A DNA stretch of 64,000 nt from Klebsormidium nitens (Eukaryota > Streptophyta > Klebsormidiophyceae > Klebsormidiales > Klebsormidiaceae), in the NCBI GenBank assembly GCA_000708835.1, contig DF237286.1, forward strand, positions 1 to 64,000, read 5' to 3'. A program made the position numbers and the translations under genes. Positions 48,501-59,500 of this stretch are shown one piece after another. The notes beneath the pieces are model-generated. The model saw only the letters and a list, made by a program, of their open reading frames with translations. It ran no database searches and had not been told where the DNA came from. Positions within the stretch are counted from its first letter, which is position 1; the number at the start of each line of letters is the position of its first letter.

Positions 48501-49134
48501 GACAGGCTTCATTCAAGTATCTGTGAGTGTTGACCCAAGCGGGTTAGCCTTCTAACCACGCAAACAAGTCTGTGGATCAAGCTGTATGTTTTCGCCTTCT
48601 ATTGATCAGGCGAGGGGCCCATTCCGCAAGGTTCACTGGCAAGGGCATGAAATTGAGTTTCACTTCCAAGCGGCGGGTCAGGTTGCAATCTGATTGAGTT
48701 ATGTAGTGACTGGCGCTGTGTAATATAGTATGTTGCAGATGATTCTTTATAGAGTTTTTCAGATCTTTACTCGTGTTGTACATGAAACGGTGGATTCGAG
48801 TGGTCCAACGAGCGCAAGATCAAGGTCAAGCCCGACTGAAGAGTGCAGAGAACCGGAAGGCGCTTTCTTTGGTCAAACGGATCTTCGTGCAAATGCTGTG
48901 AACGATCGGTTTTCCAAATAGTGCGCGGATTGAAAAATACTCCTTCCACCGACCGTCATCAGAGCTTATCTGTCTAGATGGACTGAAAAAGAACGTGCTT
49001 TCTGACCGTCGATTGGAACTACTTTACAGGCCGAACGGCTCCAGATGTATGCGGCATGGGGTGTGCGGAGGTGGTCTACCGGAAGGCTCCGGCGGATCGT
49101 CTACAAGCTCATATGGTTGGACCCCGTACGGTAA
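39530..49134 (+). CDS. IQ-motif protein with C-terminal NACK_C (DUF3490)-like domain
   Basis: Very large, mostly disordered protein of about 2,150 aa. Exons in phase: 39530-39770, 40107-40683, 41118-41324, 41698-45251, 45787-45855, 45956-47373, 47789-47910, 48302-48472, 49030-49134. A basic His/Pro-rich start is followed by Ser-rich and acidic stretches. Four to five IQ-type motifs (41260-41990; e.g. VMIQRAFQSYCPRRNF and LQKLVRAWQHGR) should bind calmodulin or calmodulin-like proteins. About 1,600 low-complexity Ser/Pro/Glu residues follow. The last 130 residues (KLCQLWEERSVDL, LVLRQRDCI, AERLQMYAAWGV, IVYKLIWLDP) match the order and spacing of the tail domain of NACK-type kinesin-7 (LW, R.R, ER..LY.KW, LW.DP). 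No kinesin motor is present. Start options are phase continuation from the lysozyme-like exons (38922 to 39530) or an ATG at 39448 reading straight into this exon. Base composition of 39448-39529 looks intronic, which favours the fusion. A strong donor at 49131 overlaps the stop, so a further exon is possible. Confidence 0.7.
42370..43064 (+). repeat. Three copies of a PP-SP-E-L-QLA-L peptide motif
   Basis: Inside the giant exon, three spaced segments code for related 18-20-residue motifs: TPPLSPGREEELYRQLAEL (about 42370-42426), TPPMSPRGEEALYLQLADL (about 42646-42702) and GPLTPRKESVLLTQLAGL (about 43011-43064). They stand out as amphipathic helices preceded by a Ser/Thr-Pro site in otherwise disordered sequence. 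They could be docking motifs gated by proline-directed phosphorylation. Confidence 0.75.
43077..43200 (+). repeat. In-frame PAV minisatellite in the IQ protein
   Basis: Five to six head-to-tail copies of a unit of about 21-24 bp code for variants of VPAVMEP/MPAVKKS. The units keep frame and the core GTGCCAGCTGTCA. It is a recent coding minisatellite, probably length-variable between strains. Confidence 0.85.
45359..45405 (+). repeat. Echo of IQ-gene giant exon (3' edge)
   Basis: This is a near-perfect copy of the last 45 or so bases of the giant exon (45208-45251), coding LWEEGSFAGFQDSPR, about 150 bp into the following intron. The original donor AAG|GTAAG has become GAGGTTAC, so the copy is probably not a splice donor. 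Confidence 0.88.
47637..47705 (+). repeat. Echo of IQ-gene exon 10 (5' edge)
   Basis: This degenerate copy of the acceptor and start of exon 10 (47775-47845) shares ACTTTGCCT.TCCGCAG.GGCTCTGATGCCCAC and CAACTGTGG. It lies about 137 bp before the functional acceptor. Its frame is broken soon after. Confidence 0.85.
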
Positions 49135-51957
49135 GTCGGAGCTTTTACCCCCAGCAGGCCGGTTTTCAGTGGCCGGTTGCAGGTTGAATCTTCATAGTTG
49201 ATTTAGTCTACGAAGGCCTCCCCACACTTGTCAGAAAGGAAACGAGATGTCATAGAAGTGTCTCGTTCACGTCTCTCCTCGTTACGGCTCAGATGCTCTG
49301 ATTAGTTTGAGATGAAAGTTGATGAGCAATTAGGTCAAACCTTGATAGCGTAGTTTCGTTGTTGCCGGTGGACGTTTTCGACCTTCAAGCGCGGCACACA
49401 AAGCGTAGCACGCGTCTGGAGACATGTGTGCGGTTTTCCTCACGGCATTTTACTCTCCTCCTCGGCGTTTCTTTCACCTACGAACTCGTGCCAGCTGTCT
49501 CCATCTCGTGAATCTCAGTAGTGCAAGTATTGCTCTGGATTATGGATCAAGCAGATCTGAATATGGTCTCTCTGTTTCCGCAGGTGCGACCAGAGTGCAG
49601 ATTTGACGATGCAGTTTCTGTAGGGGCACCAATAAGCTCGTCTTGGGTTTTAGTTGCTTAGTCATGATTATGCAGATCTAGGACTAACTTTGTTTGGCTT
49701 GCGCAAAGCAGGCTGCGAGCTTTTGAGATATAAGGTACCTCGCCTTATCTACGTTGAGCTTTGACTTTCCTCGATACAAGCAAAGATTTGTTTTTCGTAG
49801 CAGGTTTTGTAGGGCGTTTGCTTCGGTCACTGCTTGCGGTTTCGATAGTGATCTTGGTCGAATTTAGTGACAGCAATATTACAGGACCTTGTACTTCCGT
49901 GGATTGCTTTGCATTGGACAAGCTCAAATTTGTGTTATTTTAGCAATGAGTGGCCCAGCGATCATGGCAGTGTACTTGCAAGCAAGAGTGTTTCACCCCA
50001 CGTGAATGCATGTGTCCCACTGACCTTAACACTAACCAACGTCATCGTCGAAATGCATGCTTTGAAGTCATTCCAATTAATGATATTGTTGTGCAACAGT
50101 GCCAGTGATCGAGTTGGGCGCCGCGGCATGCGCAGCGCATGCTTGATTAAGGCCCGTAAGTTTTCCAAGTTACTTATAATCGTTCTTATTGACACGACAA
50201 ATGAAGTGACCATGCAAACGGCTTTGAGTCGAGAGACAAAGCACGTTTGGCGCTTCTCTCGTCCGAGATCCGTCTGAGATTCCTCCCATCTCAGTACAAG
50301 CCGGTGTCTCTCTGGTTGGACATGCATGACCGATCGATCGATCATTCGGACAGTTGTGAACGAAGAAGACTAAAGCAAGGATTAAACAGAACCAAACATG
50401 TGTACATGTCCATGAATGGCGTCGATCCGCGACAATCATGTACTTGCGCATAGAACCTCGTGATATGATAGGTTGTGTCACTTAACAATGGCCGCCGGCT
50501 CCAGGAAGAACGCAAACAATAATGGCTGGCGGCCCATTGCAATAATCACTTGATTCCTCGATTGCTGTCGGACATCATACGTACAATGTGAACAATGATA
50601 TGCAGAGATTGAGGGATTGAATTGGTGGCCGCAGTACATATAAACCACTTGCCGATCAGATATCAAGCAAAGTTCTTACTCAAGCGTCAGTGTCAGCTTT
50701 TGTGTGCCCTTCGAAGTAGCTGCACTCAGTCGAGAATCCACATTTGATATCTGTAACACACGGATAGTCGCAGATTCTGAAGACCTTCTAGAAGAGCTGT
50801 TCAATCCTCGGCCCGTATGTTATCTGGTTATCACCGCGTTTCTTCACTCTTAAACTTGGTCTCGCAATGCTGGGAACTTTCGAGAGTTGCAAGCGTTCCT
50901 CCTTACGGGTCACGCGTTGTTAAATCCTCAAAACCATTCGCCTTGGATCCAGCTCAAGCTGCTCCCGGCAACCGTTCGTTTGAGATCCCACCGCCTTTAT
51001 GTTCTGAGCGTTTGTTCTCTACGTTGAGCCGTTCAATTTGACTTCCCATCCGACTTCTGCCATTTTCACTCTTCCGAAGTTCGGATATGTGCTGCTTCTC
51101 GCAATACAGTTCCATACAAAGATATCGGCCCATCGGACTGTAGTACCATGCTGGATCGAAGTCCGGTGGTACATTTTGCAATATAAGCCCAAGTCTGCCG
51201 CATAACGTCTCGAAACAATATTAATAGTGGAAATACTTGAGTAGAGTCGACTCGGCGCTGCATCCTGAAGTCATGCGGCCGGGTACGGTTCGGACGCACA
51301 TTTTTGCCTCAGTAAATTCGGTGCAATCGCTTGGGTTGCATTGTGAACGACGTACGGCAGAAGGCCGAGAGACTGCAGCAAGCTTGGGGTTCCAGAATCA
51401 TGCATTAAGCGTGAGGTCAGTGCATCTACTGTGGTCTATGCCAAAAAAGAGCGGCTCTTCCTAGAGAACTCAAACGAGCCCACGAGCAATCAGCATTTGG
51501 TTGAGTGGTTGATCCGAACTGTGTCCGTAATGGTCTGGCCCCGGTCTGGCGCTGGTTGCACGGAGGCATGTGGGAGGCATCCCGTCATTATCAATCCGGT
51601 CAGTACTTCAGTTCAACTAGTAGGGGGATGCTAGTTGCAAGTCAGTGACTGCCTTACATGGCTATATGCTGATGATCGTCTTTCCGTACGTGAGGTAAGC
51701 CGGAGGAGGTAATATAAGAAGCATCTGCGACTGGGGTGCTATATTCCATAGCCCTAAAAGTTTTCATTGACGTCAAGCCCGCACGCTAGCCTGACGTAAG
51801 CGTTAGTGCCGTTCTGGCGGCCAGCCTGCCGCCCCCGGGCGGCCCGGACTCGAAGCGGGCCCAGGCCCGCAGGCAACTTGAAACTTGAACGGTTGGCCGC
51901 GGCCCCGCGGCTTGGGACGCGCACAGAGAAGTCCGACTGGTACCTAGCGACTACCGA
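49135..51957. other. Intergenic region, no gene seen
   Basis: AT-balanced sequence with many short palindromes (CGATCGATCGAT near 50333, GCATGC repeats). Open frames are all below about 140 codons, overlap on both strands and lack domains. It contains the 3' UTR of the IQ gene and, near 51780-51930, a GC-rich block (CCGCCCCCGGGCGGCCCGG and GGCCGCGGCCCCGCGG) just before the dispersed repeat. Confidence 0.5.
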
Positions 51958-52262
51958 GGCCCGCGTATTCAGCCGACAGCTCATACCACGTGGAACACAT
52001 GAGACGCATGGCAAGGCGACCAATTACTGCTCCTCTTGACGCGTGCCACATGCTGGATGTCGACATATAAAGGAGTGCATCATGATCCAATAAATTGACC
52101 CAGTACGGGATGTCGACAGAACGGAGCAAATGAGAGGAGCAACTACGTAACAAGACGTCAGGACCTTGAATGGGGCAATCTGATTGGTTCCGGGTCTCGT
52201 CAGACATTCTTGGCAAGCGGGACGCGGCGTCGGAAAGGTTGAGGCGGGGCGCTTCAGATATC
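51958..52262 (+). repeat. Dispersed repeat, copy A
   Basis: Two blocks of this segment recur in the same orientation at 62353-63014. Shared landmarks are CCCGCGTATT, TACCACGTGGAACACATGA and GACCAAT at the left, and TACGTAACAA.ACGTCAG, TGGGGCA.TCTGATTGG and CAAGCGGGACGCGGCGTC at the right. It has no coding capacity. It looks like a non-autonomous mobile element or an LTR-like remnant. The whole element here is about 300 bp. Confidence 0.75.
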
Positions 52263-53589
52263 ACGGTAACCGTTTATCACCTATCTAGCATATGTACCTA
52301 AACGGATAGTAGGTAGGTATAGGTATATCAGAATAGTACTCGGGCTGAGCTGCTGCCGCCGTTTTGGGCTCAGCCAGCAGCCTGCCCGTGCGGGTGCAAG
52401 CTCAGGCATGATCCGGCCATGCTTCTGATCCTACAAAGCTTTGATGTACTGGTAGTTGCAGGGGTAAGAAATATACAAAATCTGTTCCACTGCGATTCAC
52501 AAGGAGCTCGAATTTATGGGTACGCTTTGACTACCTACCGTACATGCTACAGCCAAACAATAGAGGGTGACGTAGCGGCTGCTGATGCTTGATCGTCAGT
52601 GCTAGGATACCGTAGGCATGCATAACGTCGACATGGAACTGCAGCATTGGACGGCGGGGCAGCAGGGACGCTTAAATACAGTTGCTGGCAACAACTGAAC
52701 ACCACCATCAAGGAGCTCAGGATTGCGCAGTAGTCTTCTAGCTGGTTACGTAACAACCAGCTGTACTTAGTAGTTCTGCCCCAAAATCCCAGATTATAGC
52801 TCAGCAAGCAAACGGTGAGAGCCAGTACTCCCAGCTCATCGGACTAGATTCCCATTCAGAATTCAATCCAAGGTCTCATTGCTAGCAGTGACAAAAAAAA
52901 CGTCGTCTTCAAATTTTTGCATTAGATCATTCACAATCGGCTGTTGCACAGCATCCATCGGTCGCCTGAGCTAGCCAAGGGCTGGTGAGCTTTTTCGAGC
53001 CGCGCCAGGCTAGCGTATCTGTACTTTTGGCCCAGGAATATGGCGCCACTGGGGCCGGAGAAACACGATTTTCCAGGTAAGAAACATACCTTGAAGGCAG
53101 CCCTGTCTTAGACTGCACTAGTAATTTCTTCTGTCCTGCTGTGGGGATCTTGGAAAAACTAGAATTGTTTCTGCTGCCCTCTCGTTGGAAAGTTGATGCT
53201 TGCTCTTTCATGGCAATGATTTTGCAATTGGAGGTGCAGCGCACGCGTAAAGGATTGCTTATTGACGAATTGTACTTCAACAAATGGTTTGGTTAAGTCC
53301 TCCCATGATGAGATCGAAAGGTATTACGCACAAGGCTCTTGGAGCAGCTTGTGAAGATCCCGAGAAACTTTAGAGTCTACGTCAATTTCAAGAGATCAGG
53401 AAATTTTCAAAATATCCCAGCTCTACTTGTGGTACTGGATTCCACCACCAGCGGGTTGCCCAGCTCCTTTGGAAATTGGATAGAGCTGTAGAATGTGGCC
53501 AAGCAAAAAGTCTATCTTACCGCTTGTATCCTAAGCTCATGTTGTGATGCCTGAGGGTTTCAGTATGCCTTTCAATCACTGGCCAGAAG
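52263..53589. other. Intergenic upstream region of the SLC1 gene
   Basis: No credible ORF. It should hold the SLC1 promoter and possibly a non-coding first exon, because the first coding ATG at 53590 is directly followed by a pyrimidine tract ending in CCCCCCCAG that could be a splice acceptor. Confidence 0.45.
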
Positions 53590-56500
53590 TTGCCTCATTC
53601 CCCCCCAGTTTTTGACACGACCAACGCCAAGAATGCGGTGGAGCGGCTGGACCTCACGGGAAAGCGCCGCAGATATGGGCCCAGGACAAAGAAGTGGATG
53701 GCGTTTAAGAAGAAGCTGGGTCGCAAGGAGAACCTCATCTTCTTCACCATCGCTGGGGTCTCCGGTGGGATTGCCATTGGAGCCGGGCTGTACACCTCCA
53801 AGCCAAGCCCAAGGGCGATTGAACTGATTGGTGAGAAACAGTCTGGGTTTGATTGTGATATGTCTAAGACTTGCCTTTCCAGAATATCCAATTGCTGCCC
53901 CCCTCTCGAGGGAATTCACTTGGAGTCCTTTTTCCAGTGGCTTTCTTATTAGCCACTCCAATTTGTGTTGCTGCAGTAAAATTGAATCTGCGCTGACATA
54001 CTACAATTGGATGATTGACAGTGAGTAGTTTGTGATAAGGACCTGAGTGCCTTTCTGTCTGCAAACTTCATGAAGCTGCCCAACTGCAAAATCTGCCCCA
54101 GGCCATGAATTAGCCTACAAAACTTTGGAAGAGTGATCTCCGAGGCCTGATTGAAAGAAACCAGAGCGGTACCTTGCCTATGCTAGCTTTATCTGATTCA
54201 GCGAGCTCAACCAAAGTATAACCAAAGCAACACATATAGAGAGACGTCATAAGCCCTCTCACTTTACGTGTTTCCGCACTCTGGCATCTCACGGCATGCT
54301 TCTCTTTCCATTTCCTCAGGGTACCCGGGAGAACTGTTTCTGAACGGGCTGTCGGAGCTTGTGCTTCCTCTGGTAGCCTTGGCGCTGATGTGTGGTGTGA
54401 TGAGCCTGCGGCACACAACAAGCGGGTGAGGGCCCCTGTGATGCTGAGAAGTCAGTACTTGACATCCATGCACGGAAGCAGCTCAACCCAGCACTAATAC
54501 GAAAGAGATTTTGAGGCTGGATCAAAGATTTAGGTGAATGACTCTTTTGACCGAATCCTGCTCAAGGAACTGTAGACCTCCCTTAGACCAGCGGAAGAGT
54601 TGCAGATATCCCATCCGAGCTTCTCCTGTCAGTTTCCATTGATTCATCTCATCTTCCCGCATCCTTGCAGGGCTGCAAACATTGCCACGTGGTCAATGAT
54701 GTACTATTTCACGTCCATGTTTCTCGCAGTTAGCCTTGGTAAGCCTCTCGTCTCTTCCCTGTTTCTTCCTTTGCCTCATATTGAAGATGGCTATGCTCTC
54801 GCGGGATCCCTGGAGTACCTGAAGCCTCAGTGGGGGGACCTGCTGTTGCAACTTTCATCGAGGAATAGACTACAGCAGAATCCTTTCCCTGTCGCCTGCA
54901 TGCAGTCGTTTCTTCTTTGTTCACTTAGAGGCTCGACAACCGTGGCAGACTTATGTGGTACGCTCCTTCAAGTAGGCGCTTTTTCGAATGTTGTCATTCT
55001 GTGAGTAAAAACAAACCCTTTGATAATCAGACTCATTGTGCTGAATGCGCTGAAGTTCTTTATGGTTCCTTCGTCCTGTACGAGAGTTGACCCGCATCTG
55101 CTCTCCCTCAACAGGTATCGGGCTCGTCTATGCAATCCAGCCTGGAGCCAACGAACCTTTTGGCAACGGGGATTTGACTCAGTGTGGCAAGGCCAGAAAC
55201 TCTACAGTTACTAACTCAGTGTGAGTTCTCAGCAAATCTTTCTGTATACGTACTCTTAGCAGAATCTTCTCTTCATTTCTGGTCAGGCTTTGCTTCTGGA
55301 GCGGATGATCATGATCAGCACCAATCGACAGAAAAATGCTGCAGAAGTTCTGAGTCGGATTACCTCGGCAAACAAAGCTACAGATAGCTTGACTTTCACT
55401 TCTTGTCAAGCTTTGCTTCAATTGAACCGAGGGGTTCCAGGTCCAGCATACAATGAAGACATCGATACCACCGTCTTTCCAGCTTGTAATTGTCAATGTC
55501 CTTATATCTCAAAAGGGCATGCTGCTGACCCATAAACCTAGCACGATTGACTAAACCAGAACATGTGATCTTGGCCCCTTTCCTACTGCCCCTGCTTCCT
55601 TGACTCAAGCTACAAGACTATTTGGACATGATGAAGCAAGCTCATGATTCTCACCTATGATTTTCTCCAGGGGAAACTCTGCTGGTGATGCCGTGGCGTC
55701 GCTACTGGGCCTTGGGAGGAGCATGGTCCCCAGCAACATCGTAAGCTTCTGGACACAATCCAATCATTGCACTGGCACGTCCTCGTAACGCTTTTGGTCT
55801 CTTTGGCAAGCACACCGTCCTTCTTTGAAGGCATTTGGCAGCCACCTTCTCTTCCGTTCAATTCCTACCTTCTCTTCCGTTCAATCCAGTTCTGCACGTC
55901 ATTCCTCTTGCTGACCTGAAACTCCGTCAGAACATCTGCTTGAGCAGACGCTTTAGTTCTTCCTTCTTCTTGGATTCAGGTTGTGGCAGCTTATCAGAAC
56001 AACTATCTTGGTAAGTGATCAGCATTCAATACAGCTCTAGCTGCCGTAGGGCACTCGAAGCCCCGATCTCAGGAAGATTGCAAATGATGTGGTTTGCAAA
56101 GCCTGAGCTCCTTCTGGAAACCCCATCTTGCAAATCAATGTCGGACAGCGCGGCTTTGCAAAGCAGCCTGTGTGCACCAGACCTGAACAAACTTCGGAGA
56201 TCTCTGACGTGCGTCTCTTTTCAGTAGCTAGTCACGATCGACAAGGTCTCAAAGCTTGAGCCAAAAAGAAGAAACTTTTTCGAAAACCATTCGGCCCCTC
56301 CGTTTTCAAGCGGCGTACCTTGCTGATTGCACGAAGTCGGCAATCCGAATCAGCAAAGCGTTCTATACGTCTCAAAGAGAGCAATTTCATCCCTCAAAGC
56401 TGGAAGATATATACTTTTCTCCTGACAGAAGCTCACGAATGTGTTGCAGGAGTCATGGTGTTCTCCATCTTCTTTGGGGCTATCCTCATTACCTTGGGTA

Positions 56501-59500
56501 AGAGGTATACCACTGACGGCTTAGCACGCCGCCAGGCTTACCTATAGCTGGCAAACTTCTTTTCTTCCGACTTGTACGATCTATGACGCCTCGTCTTACC
56601 TCAGTAAGCGGGAATCAGAAGCGTCCGTTTCACAGTAAGAAAGGCTCGAAGCGTGCCTCTAGGACTCGAATGCATTTCCACAGGCGTTCAAGGTTGTATG
56701 GCACATCTGAAAGCACATTGTTACAAAGCGAACCCTTGTTCTTACATGTTGGTATCATCGTAAGCGACAGGGTTGGACTGGACTGTACTTCATCTGGTCT
56801 CTTGCCGCGTTTACTGACATCTCGCCGGATCTCGTTCGACAAGAAGCCAGTCCGATTACCGATCTGATTGGATTCGAGACAAGCACAGATTGCCTGAACC
56901 AACTTTGATCGTCTCAACATGCAGTTTTCCCATTTGGTTGGTTCAAGCTTCTCAGCTTCTTGTGCGCGTAACCGATTCCAACTTTTTGTACAAACATGCG
57001 CGTGCTACAGGTCCAATGGCCGAGCCCCTGATCAAGGTGATCGAGCTAGCAAACGACACGATTATGGGTATGATCACGCTCATCATCTGGCTGACGCCAA
57101 TTGGCGTGGGCTCATTGGTCGCGGGCTTCATCCTCAAGGCGTGCAACATCACGGCCGTTCTCAAGGCCCTGGCCAAGTACGTCGCGACGGTCTTGTCAGG
57201 TAAGAACCATTGGGTGGAAATCTTGGTATGCTGTACAAGCTTGTACTGCCTTTCCAGATCATTTCCTCTTCGATGGAGCAGTACGCAGCAGGGTAGTACG
57301 GCAAACCCACAAATGAAGTCAATAAGGCAGCGCTTTGCAGGAGCTGAGAATCTGCTCATTTGAATGCTCGAGGAGATCAGCGTCCGTTCAGCTTTCAGAA
57401 ATACTTCGTTTCTACACCTCACTTTCGTCCAGTCATGCATGTGCTTCTTTCAATTCATGCCTTGAATTCCAACATCAACGCGCATGTTGTTCCGCAGGGT
57501 TTGGGATTCACATGTTTGTACTCCTGCCGCTGACCTGCATAGGCTTCTCTGGGATCAATCCCATCAGAGTCTTCAAGTAAGTCTTAGTTGCATCACCTTA
57601 AAGCACCTCCAGTAGAGTCTCCAAACGGTCGTGGAAGCCCTTTTCTCATTGGCTTGCTTCCTGCTGTTGCTGCGCCAGAGCCAGTCACCTCTCACATCAG
57701 GCAATTTGGTTTCGGTCCCTGCTTATATGTGAGCATCTTTTTGTCATCAGTCCTCAGGTGATCAGGAACGCTTCTCCCCGGATGTGTCGCCCACTGAGCT
57801 TCCATTCGAAAGACTTTTGGTCGGAATAGGAGAAAGCTTGTAGTTCCGACCTTGTTCCGAATGCACTTGGAACTTCTTTTTGTTCGTCTATTTTGAGCGA
57901 TGCAAAGCATAGATCGGAAAACGCTGCTCTTTGGTTGCGCTAAACCCTGCTTCTTTCCATTGCGTTACCTGCTCAGTCTGTACAGTGTTTTTTGCTGCAG
58001 CCACGCAACAAGTGATTACTTCTACTTGCACATCAACTCAGTTCCGGCCAATTCAAACCTCTCAGAAAATGGTACGTGATAGCAAAATCTCCGTCTAATT
58101 GGAAAAGTCAACCAAACCAGACGTACCAAGAACCGGATCTGACCAGCTTTACCCACCTTTATTTGCAGGGCTTTCAGCCCGGCGCTTTTTCTCGGATTTG
58201 GAACAGCTTCGAGCGCGGCCACGATGCCCGTCACCATGCAGAACGCGGAGGACTTCGGGGCGGAGTCCAGCATCGTCAAGTTCGTCGTCCCGCTGGGTAC
58301 CAACTTCAACAGGCAAGGCTGTTCGATTCGACTTCCCAATGAAGTCGAGAACGCTCTGACTCGTTTATTTCTACGTAGTTGGGAAACTTTTGCCCGCAGA
58401 AAATACCTTGCTCGCAAAACTCTGACAGGTACGACAAAGCGATAAGCTGCCAGCGGAGCTGTGCGGTTCGTTTCACCACTCAAGCGGACGCAGACGCGGT
58501 CACTCTCTTCTGGTGCTGTGCTGATTCACAACAAGGAGGTTGCTGCCTGTTAATCTTTGAACGCCTGGAATACTAGTGTAGGAATCTTAGAACCGAGCTG
58601 AAGTGGCGGGGTAAGAACCGCGCGCAGTTCTTTATCGTAAAACGCGTTCTCAAGTACTGCCTTTACTGAGACAGTATCTTTTCAATTTGGTGCAGAGACG
58701 GTGCAGCTCTCTATGAGGCCACTTCCGCTCTCTTCATCGCTCAGGTGAGTAAGCAGTTTTGTTCCTCATTTCCACTACTTTTAAGCGCGATTCCTTGCAG
58801 AAGACGTTATGGACGCCTTTGGACTCAACCTTGACGGACGGCACGCTTGATTATCCAAAGCATCAGTCCACTTGTTTGGCTTTCGTATTCTTTGCGTCGT
58901 TTAGCACCGCGTCAGGCACAGCCGGACTACGAAATAACGTAGGCTCAGGGACTTTCGTGGTGGCAAACACACTCCTCCGTCCTCAGGTGAATCTTACAGT
59001 TTGAAAGGAAAGTGCAAGTGTACACAAGCCTTTCTGATGTATGAGTTTCCGGTCCTGCCGTGAATAGGAAGTGACACAGCAAGTGGACCCTTTGGCGGAC
59101 TCGTTTCAAGGTCTTTCAAACTGAAATGTTTCTTCAGCTTTCGTTCGCTTCCCCAAACGTTCCGATCCATCAGAAGTGACCGATGAGTATTCTAGCAGAC
59201 GTCTGGCCGCGCTTCTTTCGAAACGAAGGGCTCAAAGGGAGCCAGATCCGGGTTCAGTCGACGGCTTCTAAAGGGCGGATCCTGGTTCACTGGAGGGCCT
59301 GTTGAGAAGTCAAAATTCCTCAGATAGCTGCTCCAGAGTCCTTTGGGACCTCCTTCGGGGGCCCCGCAAGATAGCAAAAAAAGTATTCAAGACGCGAAAA
59401 TTGGAGAGCCGCTTCAAGGTTTCTCAAGCTTCGATTGTCTTCGTGTAGGCTCACGGCGTCAAGCTGAGCGTGGGTAACGTCATCGTTCTGGCGATCACCG

